Below, piece after piece: positions 11,567 through 24,700 of a stretch of 64,000 bases of DNA. The DNA is from Magnaporthiopsis rhizophila (lineage: Eukaryota > Ascomycota > Sordariomycetes > Magnaporthales > Magnaporthaceae), in contig PYSS01000057.1 in assembly GCA_003049465.1 (NCBI GenBank), positions 176,985 through 240,984 of the forward strand. Direction: 5' to 3'. Each line of letters starts with the position of its first letter. The first letter of the stretch is position 1. A model generated the notes under the pieces. The model was not told the DNA's origin, did not search any database, and saw only the letters and a list, made by a program, of their open reading frames with translations. Made by a program: the position numbers and the translations under genes.

Positions 11567-14123
11567 ATGCAGGCACTGCAGAGGAAAAAAAACGAGATAT
11601 CGATTTCCAGGACGAGTGAGTTGGCAAATGACCGCCTAGCCACGCTCGGCTCGTCCTCGGCGGAGGCTCGTGCGCAGCCTTGTCCCGCCAAGACGCAGCC
11701 TGATATCGGAACTAACAAGCGTTCAAGGCAACCTATTGCTGGTTCGCCTGGTAAGCGTAGTTCGCCGGGACCTCCAGACTGTGCGTCAGGCAATCAGCAC
11801 GAGCCCAAACAAAGGAGGACACCAGACCGCACTTCGCCTTCTAAGCAAATCACGACTCCCAGCTCTCGGCCGCGTCCAAAAGGAAACAGATCCGAGGCGC
11901 AGGACTTTGTGGCGGCGCCCCGCGAGAAGAAAAAACTCTGGGACGAGGGCACCCCGCCAATCGCACGCCTGCCAGCTGCCGGCCCCGCGTCACGGGGCGG
12001 CCATCACAACAACAATCCGCGAGGCATGGCTACGGGCCCAGCCGGTCGCCGCGGCATGGGCCCGAGCAGGCCGACGGGGGGAGGCGAACCTCCGGGGGAT
12101 ATGGTTAATGAACTAGAAAAGGAGCCGGAAACCCGACCGATAAGTCAGGAACAGCTGATCGCCGAGGTCAAGGGTATATACTCAGGGTCAGTGACTTTTC
12201 TTTCGTCGTTTGCAGCAGGGCGGCCTTTTATGCCACGACAAACCCCTGCCCACTCCCCTCACGTGAGGGCGAGGCTCGCACATTGCGGCTGATACTGACA
12301 TGCCTTGGCACCTTCTTAGTCTCGTCATGGTGGAATCTCGATGTATCGAGGTCGATACCGCTCAAACGTCGTTGCAGGATAACCAGGACCCCAGCAAGTT
12401 GAAGGACGACCAATGGCAAGCCCTTATAACCTTGCATAGGGCGCTGCTTCATGAGCACCACGGTATGTCTATCCACCTCCCACTCTTTTTGTGCCTGCTG
12501 GGCTTGGCTGACCGTTGCACTCGATAAGACTTTTTCCTTGCTTCTCAGCATCCCTCCGCTGGGCCCGCCCTTCGGCGTCTTGCCTCCAAATATGCCATGC
12601 CGGCGCGGATGTGGCGCCACGGCATCCATAGCTTCCTCGAGCTCCTCCGCCATCGCCTGCCGGACTCGTCCGAGTATATGCTTAGCTTCATATATCTTGC
12701 GTACAGCATGATGGCCCTTCTTTACGAGACGGTGCCCGCTTTTGAAGATACTTGGATCGAGTGCCTGGGTGATCTCTCGCGCTATCGGTATGCACGCACC
12801 GTAAAATGACTGTCCCACCTTTGCCGCTCGCTGCATGTAACTGACAAGCCCTGCCTGCTCAGCATGGCCATTGAGGACGACGACCTTCATGACAGGAACG
12901 TTTGGACGGCTGTCTCTCGCAGCTGGTACTCCAAAGCGAGCGACAAGGCGCCCACGACTGGCAGGCTGCATCACCACCTTGCCATTCTCGCCAGGCCTGA
13001 TGTCGTCGCCCAGTTGTTCTACTACCTCAAAAGTTTGACGGTAGCGGTGCCCTTCAAGAGCGCCAGGGATAGCATCCTTACCCTCTTCGAGCCAGTAATG
13101 TCTGGTGCCCAAAGCAAGCTTCTCCCGCTCAACCGCGCATTCATCCAAGTCCACGGCGTCTTCTTCACCGACAAAAACGAGCACATCCTCGAGGGCGCGC
13201 GCAAGGAGTTCCTGGATAACCTCGACCTTACCATCGCGAGGAGCACCAGGAAGTGGCTGGAGCCGGGCTACCAGATCGCTCTCTCCAACATCGCGGCAAT
13301 CCTTGGCCACGGCAACGCTCACAACTTCCTGATGAAGACCATCGTGGCGTCGCGCCCCGAGGATGCGGCTGCCGACACCAATATGGAGGGTATGACCGAC
13401 GAAGAGATCGAATGGCCGCTCAGGGTGCAGCAAGCGCTCAAATTTTCCCACGATACCGACCTGATCGTAATGGCGCGGTTGGGCGACCCCAACATCCTTT
13501 CGTACCTTCATGCGCGGCTCTTCTTCGTCTACGCCATGTCCAAGCTCGATGCCGCCATGAGCCGCCTCGAAGGAGCTTTCCCCTGGCACCTGCTCACGCT
13601 CGCACTCAACTCCTTCATCCCAGGCTTGGAGCACCCCAAGATGTACGAGTCGGGCGAGTTCCCCACGACCCCGGCGAAGCCTCTGCCCGAAGACTGGGCT
13701 CTCCGCGGCCTGATCTGGACGGAGCACGAGTTCCCTGCGGACCACTTCAAGATGGACAAGATGGAGGATGACGAGCGCATGTTCGAGACCCCCTCGCTCG
13801 GGGATCACCGGCGGGAGCGGATCCTCTGGCTTGCCTGCCGCATCGCCGACAAGGGCAAGTGGATCCGCTACGACCAGTCGACGCGCCGCTTCAGCCCGCT
13901 GCCCGAGTACGAGGACGCTGACATCGATATGCGCCCGCCCCCTGCCAAGCTCGCCTCGGAGGACGACGAGATGCTCCCGGACGCCGACGCCATGGGGGCG
14001 GCTACCGGCGCCGGCGACGCCCCGTCCGAGCGGCAGTCCCAAGACCAGCCCGCCATGGCGACGTCGCCCGCGCCCGTAACCATCATCCAGCAGGCGGGCC
14101 CGGCCTCGCAGGAAAACAACTGA
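11567..14123 (+). CDS. EST1/SMG7-type RNA/DNA-binding domain protein
   Basis: There are four exons: 11567-12186, 12320-12462, 12529-12787 and 12863-14123, giving 760 residues. Introns are GTCAGT...TTAG, GTATGT...ATAAG and GTATGC...TCAG, and all phases close. Residues 1-190 are polar, with Pro, Arg and Ser. The conserved part begins at RPISQEQLIAEVKGIY and runs through the helical-repeat region (DFFLASQHPS, KYAMPARMWRHGIHSFLE, YETVPAFEDTWIECLGDL, SKASDKAPTTGRLHHHLA, ILARPDVVAQLFYYLKSL). These match the EST1/SMG5-7 DNA/RNA-binding (TPR-like) domain of fungal proteins as I know it. Relatives act in telomerase recruitment or nonsense-mediated decay; which applies here is not shown. There is no PIN nuclease domain after it; the tail is acidic and Pro/Ala-rich. 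The start is uncertain: an upstream Met at 11467 with an extra intron is possible. Confidence 0.85.
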
Positions 14124-14718
14124 CTACGTTCAAGAGTGTCAGACTGGGCCAGTTGCCATTCCCTTTTTTCTTTTGCCAGCCTCCCAACGGCCGCTCACTG
14201 GTGTGCACGCACCACACACTCTCTCTGCGAGCGGGCAAAACACGACAAATACTGTCTGCTTTGCTTCCCGTCCCCATCCCACAAGCCTACGTACCGCCGA
14301 CGAACCACGTTTTTTTTTATCGAACCCCTCTATTAAGAGGGCCGCGCTGCTTTGCGCCCAATACGTTTCGGATTCCATACATGTATGTTTCTTTTTATCT
14401 CTCTACCTCCAGGGAGATATTGTTGGTGGTGGCTTGTGGCTTGTGGTTGGAGAGAGAACTAAGTGGGGGTTTGGGTGAGAGGTGGGCGGAAGGCATTTGA
14501 TAGCGGTCACTGGACTTGGTATTTTCTTTTGTCTTTTTTCCCTTTGGCTTCGTAACTAGCACCTACCCACCCACTCTTTTACGCCATGTGGTTATTATTG
14601 CATTTTCAGTTACTATTTCCTTTTTGTGTGTCTTTCTTTTCCCGTATTCTGGCGCACGCGGATCTGCTTTGACGGCTGTGTATTCTAGTGCATTGTCAAG
14701 CGCTGCGTTCGGAGTTTG

Positions 14719-14766
<48 letters not shown>

Positions 14767-14780
14767 TTTTTTTTTTTTTN

Positions 14781-14808
<28 letters not shown>
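14719..14808. repeat. 90-bp poly-T run containing an unresolved base
   Basis: The run is almost pure T, interrupted by one G (14766) and one N (14780). The N marks a point where the assembly could not be resolved, so the true length of the run is unknown. Confidence 0.9.
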
Positions 14809-14811
<3 letters not shown>

Positions 14812-15204
14812 TGGCCGTTTTACCTATGTACCTACCTGAGGTATCTCCTGGATGGTGGTAACTGATAGTTAATAATTCAACACGAAACTGTCAACAACAT
14901 TACTTTTGGCTTGACTACAGTCGCATGTAAACTTCCCAACCTCCCATGTAGAAATATTGCACTGTCGTTGGATTTGGCGCGCGCTTGTGCAGGTGCGCGG
15001 GGGCGCGGCACGGCCAGGGGCTAGACGCAACACCCCGGACATCAGGATCTGCTGCGGAAAGAAAAAAAAGAAGGCGGCCGAATCCCATTTGTGTTCTGCA
15101 GGATCCAGATGGGCGTTTCGAGAAAATCCTACATGTATCGCGCGAAGGAGCGCTCGAGCGTAAAAAAAAAAAAAAAAAAAAACCAATCGAGGACCAACAA
15201 CGCC

Positions 15205-15271
15205 AGCGGCTGTTGTAAAGCCGACGCTTGAGAGCGAGGAGCGGCTGTAAAGCCGAGATTTGAGGGCGAGG
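15205..15271. repeat. Two-copy imperfect tandem repeat of about 33 bp
   Basis: Copy 1 (15205-15239) and copy 2 (15240-15271) share agcggctgt, aaagccga and ttgag.gcgagg, differing by a 3-bp insertion and a few substitutions. They sit 20 bp after a poly-A run. Confidence 0.75.
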
Positions 15272-18200
15272 TCCGACGAGGCTCGCGGCGCAGGCTGACT
15301 GGCATATGGATGCACGCGGCGTGAGGCTGGTCGCCTTATTCCTGTCCAGCATCGGGATCGGTTTGGTTTTACACCGCCGGGTTCTACACCGACATCTCGT
15401 TGTAGGTTTGTTCGCAATGCACACGCCTGTAAGACGTGTGGCATTTTCCTTTTTTGTACTCCTGCTTGTGCGTTCTTTCGTTGGACCGGGGCGAGGGCGG
15501 GCGCACGCAAAGGACCGGCGGTGCTGTTGCGGCTGTAAGTGCGTTCCTCCTTCCACCGCCGGAAGCCAGCCCCGATCTGTTGGTAGGGAAGATGACGCAG
15601 CTGGAAAAAACCGGCGTTGCCCGTGGTTGGACTTATATACGAGCCCAGGGCTCACGTGTTCCTTTGACGCCTGCGGGCACTCCCGCGGCGGTGGAAAAAA
15701 CACTAGGGCCACCCAGAGCCTCAACCTGTTCTCGGTGAGCCTTTCTAGTGACCTAGCGGGTTCTGCCGTAGGTTCTGAGATCTTCCTCGCAGCTGACGTA
15801 AACCATCTGCCGGCACGTGGGTGCGTGCCGTTCGTCAATCGTTCTCCGTGGACTTCCGCCGGAATCTTCTTTGCTCGTGGCTGACGTGTGACTTACTGTA
15901 CCGGCATGTTCGGTGCATTGCGTTCCGCGATCGGTCGTTGCTGACTATGTGACCGAGGAGTTGCGGGAAGCGGGCGTCGTTTTCCGATGCTGCAGAAAGC
16001 TCTCGAAGCAGCAGCTTTATTGCGCATGTGGGCCACATACATAAAGTTCCTACCCACTGGGAAGATGTCGAACTTCCATTAGCTCATTTTGCTTCTTTTT
16101 TGGGGTAATGATAACGAAACAACCAGGGCAAACATGCAATGCAAGGTTGCCTTCTTTTTTTTTTTTTTTTTTTTTTCCCTTCTGGAGCCTTGGGTCATAG
16201 TTGATGCCGTAGATGCGTCACAAAAAGCGCATATTGATGCTGCCCTTGTAGCCGCATCAATCAGAAAGCGTGGTCCCGCTCCAGAGCCTCGGCAGTCCAC
16301 ATATAGGTTCCCCTCCTAGAGCGGAGAAGTCGCAAAAGTGCTTTTCTGTCAGCTCGCTATAAGGTGCCCTCTTTGGGATATATGCCGCGTGCAGTTGCTT
16401 TGCGGCCCATAGCGGAGGCCGACCCCGATGCAGGTCTCGGGGGCCGCACATCTGTCCCCGTTCTCCGATTTTCAAGGCATCAAAAGGCGGGGGAGCATTC
16501 GGCTCGGCTGTTTCTCGGCCGCCGAGATATTGCGGGAAATTAGGATGGTCGAGCTCTGCGCTTAGGTAATTACCCCGCTCGTGGATGAAGGATGGATCCC
16601 TGTGCTCTGGTATCTGATGCCATAATAAGTTTTATTATGATCTCGATTCTGTTGCTAGCGCGGTCGCCTGTCTGCTTATTTCCTTTTTTTTCAGCAGCAG
16701 AGCAGAACCTTGTGGGCGTCTAGGCTCCTACCTGTATTGTAGGTGGGGTCCGAGGAATGAGGCAACCATGTACTGAGCAAGGATGCTAGGATTAGCGTTA
16801 GTGGGACTTGCATGCCGCCTTTCCCGAATACGCCCGGCCACAGTGGCCATGGCGTTGGTAGGCCTCGGTGGTTGGTGCCTGCAGGCTCACCCAGCCTGCC
16901 TCATAGGGCTGGCACCAGACCCAGGCAGGCTGCGGTCAGCATCTGTTGGTCTGAAGGTAAAGGGCCGAGCCAACCGGACAAAGCATGTTGGCGTAAGCTT
17001 CTGCACACGAACGTCAAATACCGACGTCTGTGCCTCTGCTCCAGGATGGGCTAAAAAAAGCACGGGCGATGTTTAGCCATATCCCTGGTCCTCCGCCCAA
17101 GCACCGGAAGGAGCACGAGCCGTACAGGCAAAACAAGGCGACCGTTTCTGGGTAATTTCCATCACATCTCGCGCTTTGAATCAACCCCTCTTACAAGGCA
17201 ACCGGCTGCCTTGAGGTGAGGCGTCGTTGGCGGGAATTCTCGACCAATATTGACACATTGCGCGCGTTTTTCTGACGCACATGCGCAATATTTTCGGGGG
17301 AGCGCGGCTGAGAATGGACTCGGAACGCCCAAGGGCACGGACTAACCCTTCGCGAGGCGTTTGGGGGTGGCCGTCAGCGTAGCCTCTCCGAAGGAACGCC
17401 GAACGCTGAAGGTCGACGTGCACATTGCGATAATGAAGGGGTTGGTGTGTCCGTGGAGGTTTTCTCGGTGAATAGATGCCTAGTGTTACTTGGGATAATC
17501 GGGAGGCTGGATGGTTCGTCGCCTAGTTGCCGCAAAAGGGGAGGGACGGGTGATAATGCATTTTGCGCCTCGAGGGCGCATCGAGAGGCGTCCCGGAGCC
17601 TGCCTTGGGGACGAGAACTAACCGCCCGAGCCGGCTGGGCTTGAAGGCCGGGAGAGACGGGAGTGGTGGCCTGCCTGGGTGATGATCTACTTGTTTGATA
17701 GACAAAGGCAGGTAGGTAGGCAGATAGCAGGCCGGTGGGCGAGCAGGCCGGCTGGAAGGCAAAGAGGCAGGGAAAGTTGCCAGGCTTGGGCCGAGTGAGG
17801 TGGAGGGGAAGCAGAAAAAGAGAAGGGAAAAAGCAAAGAAGAGAGCACCACAGTGACTACAAGAACCATGCACGGGGGCGGGATGCGAGCGAATTATATG
17901 GTTTGGGAAACCGGGCGAGGGAGGCAACCGACACAGCTAGGTCCATGACCTTCCTCTAGCTTTGCTGACACCGACGCAGATGCGCAGCTCGTTGATTGCT
18001 CGCAGCGCACTAGACGGGGCCCACTCGCAGGAGCAGAGCCTCAAAGCAACAAAACCCTGGAGCCAGCCGCCCCGCCTATGGAAGGTAAAAAGGTTGTTTT
18101 TGACCTGGGGCGCAGGCCGAGCCACTCGCGTCCCGCCGGCATGGGATTACCGGCATGACCTGCCCGCCGCCACATGAACGATGCGCTGGTCAGCACACCA

Positions 18201-20301
18201 GCCGGGAGCCGCCACCGTTCGGCTCGACGGCGACGGCAGAGTGGACCGAGACGAGTCCCGTGCCATGTCCGCTTGCATTGGGTGACGCCAATTCCATGGA
18301 AACTGCTGCGCGGCACGGCTGGCCCCCGCCTTTTTCCCCTCTTTGGTCGGGCCGTGACGTGAGTAGTAGTGTCGGGAGAATGTCTGGCTGACGACTGATG
18401 CCAAACCGACGCTGCTTGTCACGCCTTCAATCAACCGGATTAATGACCCTGCCAATCAAGGCCCATCTGATATCGTCGCAGCGTCGGATCGGCTTGCGGG
18501 CACAAATAACGTGCTTACGTTCCTTCACCGTTTGCTGGCGGGCCGCCAACGCTAACTAACCCGACGCCTGGGCCCGAAGACAAGCATGGGCCCGCTATTG
18601 ATGCTTGACTTTCCTCTCATGTCTTTGTCCTCGATTTTGCGGCGCTTCCTCGTGGCCCATCTTTTGGTGATGGACCTTGAGGGGCTTGCATCGTCACAAA
18701 CATGACATGATGCAGGGTTCCAATAATCCGACTCATTTCAGTATAGATCGTCGAGATAATGTAAATAATGTAAACAAAAAGGGTGGTCCGGCTGGGGCTG
18801 GGCTGCTGCACTACGAGAATTGGCTGCATCTGCGGTATGGGACCCGCCCCGCTTTCTGATGGAGTGGAGAATTGACGGATAGAGGATCATGGATGGAGCC
18901 TCGACTCGATGGAGAGAGTCCATCCTCCTGTCCTCACAGCAGAACAATGGATGGCGAGCTGCTTCCCGTCCAGGAGAATGAATACCAACGATGCCACGCA
19001 CGGCGCCAGCAACACCCACCTCCGGACCCGACCTTGTCCCATTGCCTCCGAGAGTGCAACGGTTCTGGCTCGTCTCGGCAGACTCCCAAAATGGCCTTGT
19101 GCATGTCGAGATTGCACGCCACCACCCACTTGGGCCCTTTTGGCTGCCAACTTGCCTGACCTGGTGATGGCCCTCCCCCCACTGCCGATGCCATCTCCTC
19201 TTTCTCCTTGGTCTGGAACGTCGTAGGTGTTGCTCGCTTCGCCATGCAGGCTGCAAGCCAACCTGCACTTCATCCATCACCCGCTCTTCGGCATATGCTG
19301 GCGGCGGTCTTGGAGCGAACCATGCCGGGCTTTTCCACACGGCGCTCCCGTCTCTGTGCTTGCGAGACATCAATTGGACATGCCGTGCTCGTCTTCCGTT
19401 GCTGGCAATGCCGGCAAAAAGACGGACGATCTGCACATGTAGTAGCACTGGGCCATTCATCGTCCCTCCTCCTCCTCTCTCCTCCCGCCCTCGTGCGAGC
19501 AAATAAAAGGATTCCTGCATGTTTTGTGGTGCTGTGGTGACCCGGGGGCCATTCGTATCGAGACGGGGCCAAAATAGGGGGCCGGATGGCTTTAGACCAA
19601 GCGGCCCAGCACAGGAAGGCGTCAGTCTCGAGTGTGCGCCCGCCCAGCTAGCCTCGGTGCCCAAGTGTGGGCAGGCTGCTGTCGTTGCATAAAAGCTCGT
19701 CGTGCCCTCCCTCGATCTTCTTCTCCAAACTTGCGGGTTTTGCTGCTCATGACGCCTTTGTCGGCTTTAGCGGTGGTTGTGGTGGTGGTGGTGGTGGATG
19801 CTCTTAGTGTCTGACTCTGTTGAGCTGCGCAACCACCAACCAGCGCTGGCTCCGATCGCGCCCTCACAGTTGATATGCGCTCCCTCCCCTCCCTCTTCTT
19901 GCGTCCTCTTTGCCTATGCTGACTAGAACCATCTCACATGCCCAGCATCTTGTCCGGTAGGGTCTTGCAAGCATCGCATCCATCTTCGATCCCATCTCTT
20001 CGAAATCCAATTCCCCCTTTTCCTGGATCCGGCTCCCCTCGGGCCTCTGCCGTCCGCAGCGACAGTGACATCTCGCCGACGCCGGAGAAAGTCCTTGGTA
20101 CATGGGAAGTACTTCCACCCGGTCCCTGTCAGGATCCGTCCGCCCCGTTTCCCACTAGGCTCACCCCCCTTTTTCTGCAACGGCGCCTGCTGTCTTACCC
20201 CGTCGGTTGCCTTGTTTTTTGCTTCTTCGGTCCCGACGCCTTCTTCCTGCTTCCTGAGTCCTGACTGGCCGGCGCCAACCCGGTCTGCGGGCTCCAGAGC
20301 C

Positions 20302-20322
20302 AATAGAGAAGTAATCTCTATT
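20302..20322. repeat. Hairpin, 8-bp stem (AATAGAGA/TCTCTATT)
   Basis: AATAGAGA at 20302-20309 pairs with TCTCTATT at 20315-20322 around a 5-nt loop. The stem core is the same as in the hairpin at 21863-21892, on the other side of the intervening gene. Confidence 0.6.
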
Positions 20323-20809
20323 ATCGTAGGTCCTTGGCCAGCGCACACCGACGGTCGGGAACCCTTACCCCTTAGTAGTGCGGAGCCAGGGTTCTCCCGC
20401 AATCACGTAGACTCCAGCCCAATGCCCTGCCCCTTGTGCATCTGCACGCGTGCTGGCGTAGTTGATGCCCAAGTGGAGCTCCGTCGATGCTATTTCGAGG
20501 TTCCATGGGCAGAGGAGGGAGACTGGTGGATCGAGTAGAGAGCTAGAGAGAGACTACAAAAAGCAACTCTCCTCCGAAATGCATTCAATCCACTTCTAGC
20601 CTTTGCCGAACCGTTTGCCAGTGGCCTTGAATCTGGTGTGCTGTTCGACGGCGGACCAAGACAGAAAGAAAGCCGTGCCTCCAGATCACAACAGGTGGCG
20701 CGCCCCCGGAGCCTGCAGCAAAAGCCAGCGCCGCCTCCCCACAACAGCAGCAGCACTGGCGCCACAAGCAGCCGCCCGACACACGCTTTGCCATCGCCCA
20801 ACAGCAAGC

Positions 20810-21635
20810 ATGGCTAGCCACGTGGCTTTCGACGGAGGTGCGACGATCAACGTAACACTTGCTCTGTGTTATAACGACGATAGCAACCGTGACGAAATGG
20901 AACCGACGGAGAGCGGCGTGAACCAAGAAAGCCAGACGGCTGGAGAGGACAATTATCCGCTCACCGCCACCGAGGCCGAGGCTGACGTGGACGACAACTT
21001 TGACGACCTTGACCCCGCCGACCCGGACCTCGACGAGACGACGTCGGACGACATCCGTCTCAGCGATGACGAGCTCGAGGCATCGAGCCTCGATCTGGCT
21101 ACCCTCTCGGCCGACAACACTTTCGTGATCGACCCCAGGTGCTACCACGGAGCCGGTGAGGGAGATGAATCCGAGGATGGAGACCGCTGGGCCGGGACCG
21201 ATAACCACCCCGCCTACTCGGAGAGGTGAGTTCAAATAGAAATAAGGGGTGAACTACACTCCCTAGTCCCTAATGAACCCGTCGACGCATCGACAGTCGA
21301 CTCGGTCGCGCGCTGGCGCTAACTGCTGCCACAACCTCACGCCCACCAGGAGCGACTCCCCTGTCGACACCAACCCGCCGTCGCGGGCCTCGAGTACTGA
21401 GCCGACCCCGGTGCAGGCCGGCTTCGGGTACGGAGCCGTGACCGAGTTCAAACACAACCAGTCGAGCGTCGGCCCGTACAGCACCCAGCTGCAGCGGCTG
21501 CGGCCGGACGTGGCCGCGTTCCTGTCCGAGTGGGCTGCTGCGTTTGCTGATGTTGCGCCCAACGGTCCCTTGGCTGCCGGCGGCCAGAACGATGTGGATG
21601 TCGGCGGCGATGCGTCCCTGACCGGGTCGTACTGA
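20810..21635 (+). CDS. Acidic hypothetical protein, two exons
   Basis: Exon 1 is 20810-21225 and exon 2 is 21350-21635. The 124-bp intron has GTGAGT, a GCTAAC branch site at about 21319 and a CCAG acceptor, and gives 233 residues in frame. ATG 20810 is chosen because the frame upstream of it is Arg/Pro/Gln-rich leader-like sequence. The protein has a short N-terminal beta-like stretch (FDGGATINVTLALCY), a long Asp/Glu-rich central region (residues about 35-120), and a more conserved-looking C-terminal part (FGYGAVTEF, then GPYSTQLQRLRPDVAAFLSE). There is no signal peptide, membrane segment or recognised domain. The strong splice signals make me fairly sure it is a gene; the function is unknown. 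Confidence 0.65.
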
Positions 21636-21720
21636 TGTCGTCGTCGTCGTCGTTGCCATCGCCGTCGCCACTGTCGTTGCTATCGTTATCGCAATCGTCG
21701 TCGCCGTCGTCGAGAGTGTC
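21634..21720. repeat. Imperfect TCG/TTG trinucleotide tract
   Basis: A degenerate run of tcg, ttg and tcc triplets begins right after the stop codon of the acidic gene. It lies in the presumed 3' untranslated region. Confidence 0.7.
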
Positions 21721-24700
21721 GGCCGAGCTTCGGGGATAGCCGACAAGAAGCAAGATTGAACAAGGAAGAGAAAGGAGGTGGAACAAGAAAAAAAAAAAAA
21801 ACATGAGAAAAACACAAGGGGACTGCCGGCCTTGTGGCCAAGACTCGGCAGGCGAACCTTATGCATAATAGAGTCATCGGGCTCTATTATGCGCGTTGAC
21901 TGCGGCCGCGAACACGTCGGAATGCGGACTCCATCGCATAGAGAAAAAAAAAAGGGGGGGGTCCACCTCGACACACACACCCTTACCTCCCCCTTTTATG
22001 CAAGCACCACGACGACGTCATCCCTCGAACCGTTTCCTTTTTTTTTCTTTCCTTTGTCGTCTTGGAGTTCCGGAAGGGGGAAAGCTTTCTGTTTCTGCGG
22101 AAGGGTTTGTCGATCCCCCGGATAGATGCCTGTAGCATCTCAAGACCAGGTCAGTCACGCACCCCCGAGCCGGGGTCCCGGGAACAGGCATCGCTCCCGA
22201 GTCCGCCCGTGACGCAGTCTTGTCAGACGGAAAGGTCGGCGAGGACTCCACGCACTGTCTTGCTGCCTAGTTAGTCATCGCCCATACGACGTTGTTGCTG
22301 ACATTGTCTTTCGATCACCAGAACCGCCATTACAAATGGGGCGTCGTGCTAGGGGTGGGCCTCGCGCTTCTGATCTCGGAGAGGAGACAAAAGCAATAGT
22401 CTCTTAGGCTCGGCGACTGGTCCGCCCTCTTGTGATCATGGGGTCGCAGCCGGGCGTTTTTGTCGCATCGTCGTCGATCCGGTTCGGTCGATCTATTGGG
22501 AAGGTGCAAGCCCCTCGCCGTCCGCGAGATGAGGGTTGCCTTCTGCGCCATTGTTGAGAAAGGGAAACAGCGGTCCTCGTTGGTCCCGACGTATCCGGGG
22601 TGGGAAATGAGGCGTCCCCACCAGCGAAAGAAGGCAAAAGATACCTCACCGCCGTCGATCGAGGCACACACGGACCAAGAAAAAACGCGGATCTCCCATA
22701 CGAAGTCCATAGCGCGCCGTTGGTCCGTGTTTTTCTTTGGTAAACCGTGCGAGGCACAAGGAGAGGGAGGGTCCAGCCACAAAGGCGACCGCCTAGCCTC
22801 GTTTGCGGTAGTGGTCCCCGAAGACGGACCGAAGGTACAAACGGGAATAGGAAGGTTTTCCTTGGTGAGGCCACGCCTTCCGTCTGTTTCTGGGGCACTA
22901 TCCACATGTTCTGCCTTGAAAAATTTTTCTTCACATGGCCCCCTTCGTTTTCTTGCGGTTGGGCAGTTCTGGGGAGGTATTGGTACCAGTCTCGATGCGT
23001 TCACCGAGTGGAACGACGCGGAAAGGGAGGGAGGGTAGCGATACGGTCCCGTTTCCGCCTTCTCATGTTTATTTCCTCGTTTTTGCTGTAAGGGATGGAT
23101 GGCAGATGGCATGGGTCTTGATTGGTCAGGATCTAGATGCTCTGTATGTACTTGTTTGCTTTTTTTTTTATGACTCCTCATATTCTTCGCCTCCTCCCCC
23201 AATTTGTTGGGGAGACACGAACAAACGACATTACCCAATGGTGTGGTATGTGGCAAGCCGCACAACATGATGAGACATATGCTGTGATTCGTTAAAAGAC
23301 ATCGAGTGCTCAGCTACATGCGGAAAAACGTCTGGTGGTGTGGTCTTGCACTCGCCACGCCAAAATCTTGCTTGGTAATAGGTTCCTATGAGAGCTGAAT
23401 GCGCTGCTGAATGGTATACAATATACAAGTAGTGACATAAGGAGGTGCCAACGCGTGGATTTGTGGCGGAGGCCGGGAGGCGACAAAAAACCAAGGATAT
23501 CAGGCAGCCAATTCCATCGAACCTGGGTTGCTTAGAAAGTGGTGTCCTCGTCTCGTATTCATTCTCGAGAAGTTGGAATGTGTGGCATGTGGCGAATTTG
23601 TCGTCGCGGGGCCAGAACGCTAATTGTGTGCACGGCGAGCCCGATGGCCCACTCGCGGGTCCTCCCGCCATCCTGGCTCGGCAGACGGCAGACTGACCGG
23701 AAAAACCTCTCAGCCGCTGGGCGATAAAGGGGTGGTCGTAGCGGCCTCGGACCGATATTGCCGCGCGGTGCAGAATGCGCGGTTTTTCCGCGCCTAGCGC
23801 AAGTTCCGGCTCCCGCGGATATGGCTTTGTTGCCAGCTGCACATACACCGCCAACCTCCGGTGTCGGAGAAAGTACTCGGGAACGTCTCAGGCGTGCAGA
23901 TATCCCGCGTTGGTACAACAGAGTCTCGGGTTGGGGACGGATGTAGGGGGCCCAGCGGAGATGCAACATCCCGAAAAGAAAGAGAAAATTCGTGCCCGAA
24001 AAGGCCTTTATGCGACTCCGGGGACAGGAAATTCACGCACCGCTGCCTGAACGGGAGATGTCGGGGAGTCGTCCTCGCGGAACGAGGCCCAGCTGCGCGG
24101 CCTCATCGTCAACGTGCTTCGTTTTGATGCATGTCGCTCGAGACTCGACACCGGGCCGGCGGCGAGGGCGGTTATGGCGGCGGTACTGGATAATGCGCTC
24201 GTGTTGAGTATGGAAGGGTGCGACACGGCCCCACAAAAAAACACGTGCTTGTCGTACGGAACCCCTAAGGCATCCGTTTTCAACCCCTGAATGAGCCTCC
24301 TGCACTGACGCGCATAGGCGCGCTTGGTCTCAGGATCGCAAGACGGCCAAATATAAAACAAGGCAAACCTGCCTTCGCATTGACCAAGATTTGAGCAACC
24401 GCCGAGCGCGTTCTTTTGTCATTTTATTTGCCGAAGGAACTGGGAGAGATGGTGTGTGCACTGCCACATTCGTCATCACCAAGTACCCGCCTGCGACTGG
24501 CCCGGCAGGACCGGTTAGCTTGGACATGGGCAAGCTGAACTTTGACAACCGAGAGACGCTGTCTGGATTGGAGTACTGTGTAATCTCTTTCCCCACTTAA
24601 GGAGGAGCCGCATGCCCAGTTGTGTAGTTAGTCCACTTAACCAGGCATCCAGCTAAAGACTGGATGGCTCTAATAGCGCCTTTAGATGACCGAATAAGCG

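Larger units (their letters stand above)
14124..20809. other. 6.7-kb gene-poor spacer with homopolymer runs
   Basis: This lies between the EST1-like gene and the acidic hypothetical gene. It contains the poly-T run with an assembly gap (14719-14808), a poly-A run at about 15163-15182, a poly-T run near 16153-16177, and a short tandem duplication (15205-15271). Several long frames overlap on both strands (for example 14915-15838 minus and 18738-19664 minus), but none shows motifs or splice structure that I would defend. Confidence 0.4.

Noticed and set aside
12228..14042. 604-codon minus-strand open frame
   Set aside because: It is antisense to the EST1/SMG7-like gene, whose domain motifs and introns are clear; the minus frame is an Arg/Val/Gly-rich shadow.
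14915..15838. 307-codon minus-strand frame
   Set aside because: It crosses the poly-A run (giving a Phe run) and repeats; no protein family is apparent.
18738..19664. 308-codon minus-strand frame
   Set aside because: Composition is irregular, no motif is recognisable, and several overlapping frames of equal quality exist.
20603..20809. In-frame extension upstream of the acidic hypothetical protein
   Set aside because: The extra 69 codons are Arg/Gln/Ala-rich and leader-like; ATG 20810 gives a more natural N-terminus.
22330..23268. 312-codon minus-strand frame
   Set aside because: No domain, signal peptide or splice context; overlapping frames of similar size on the plus strand suggest chance.
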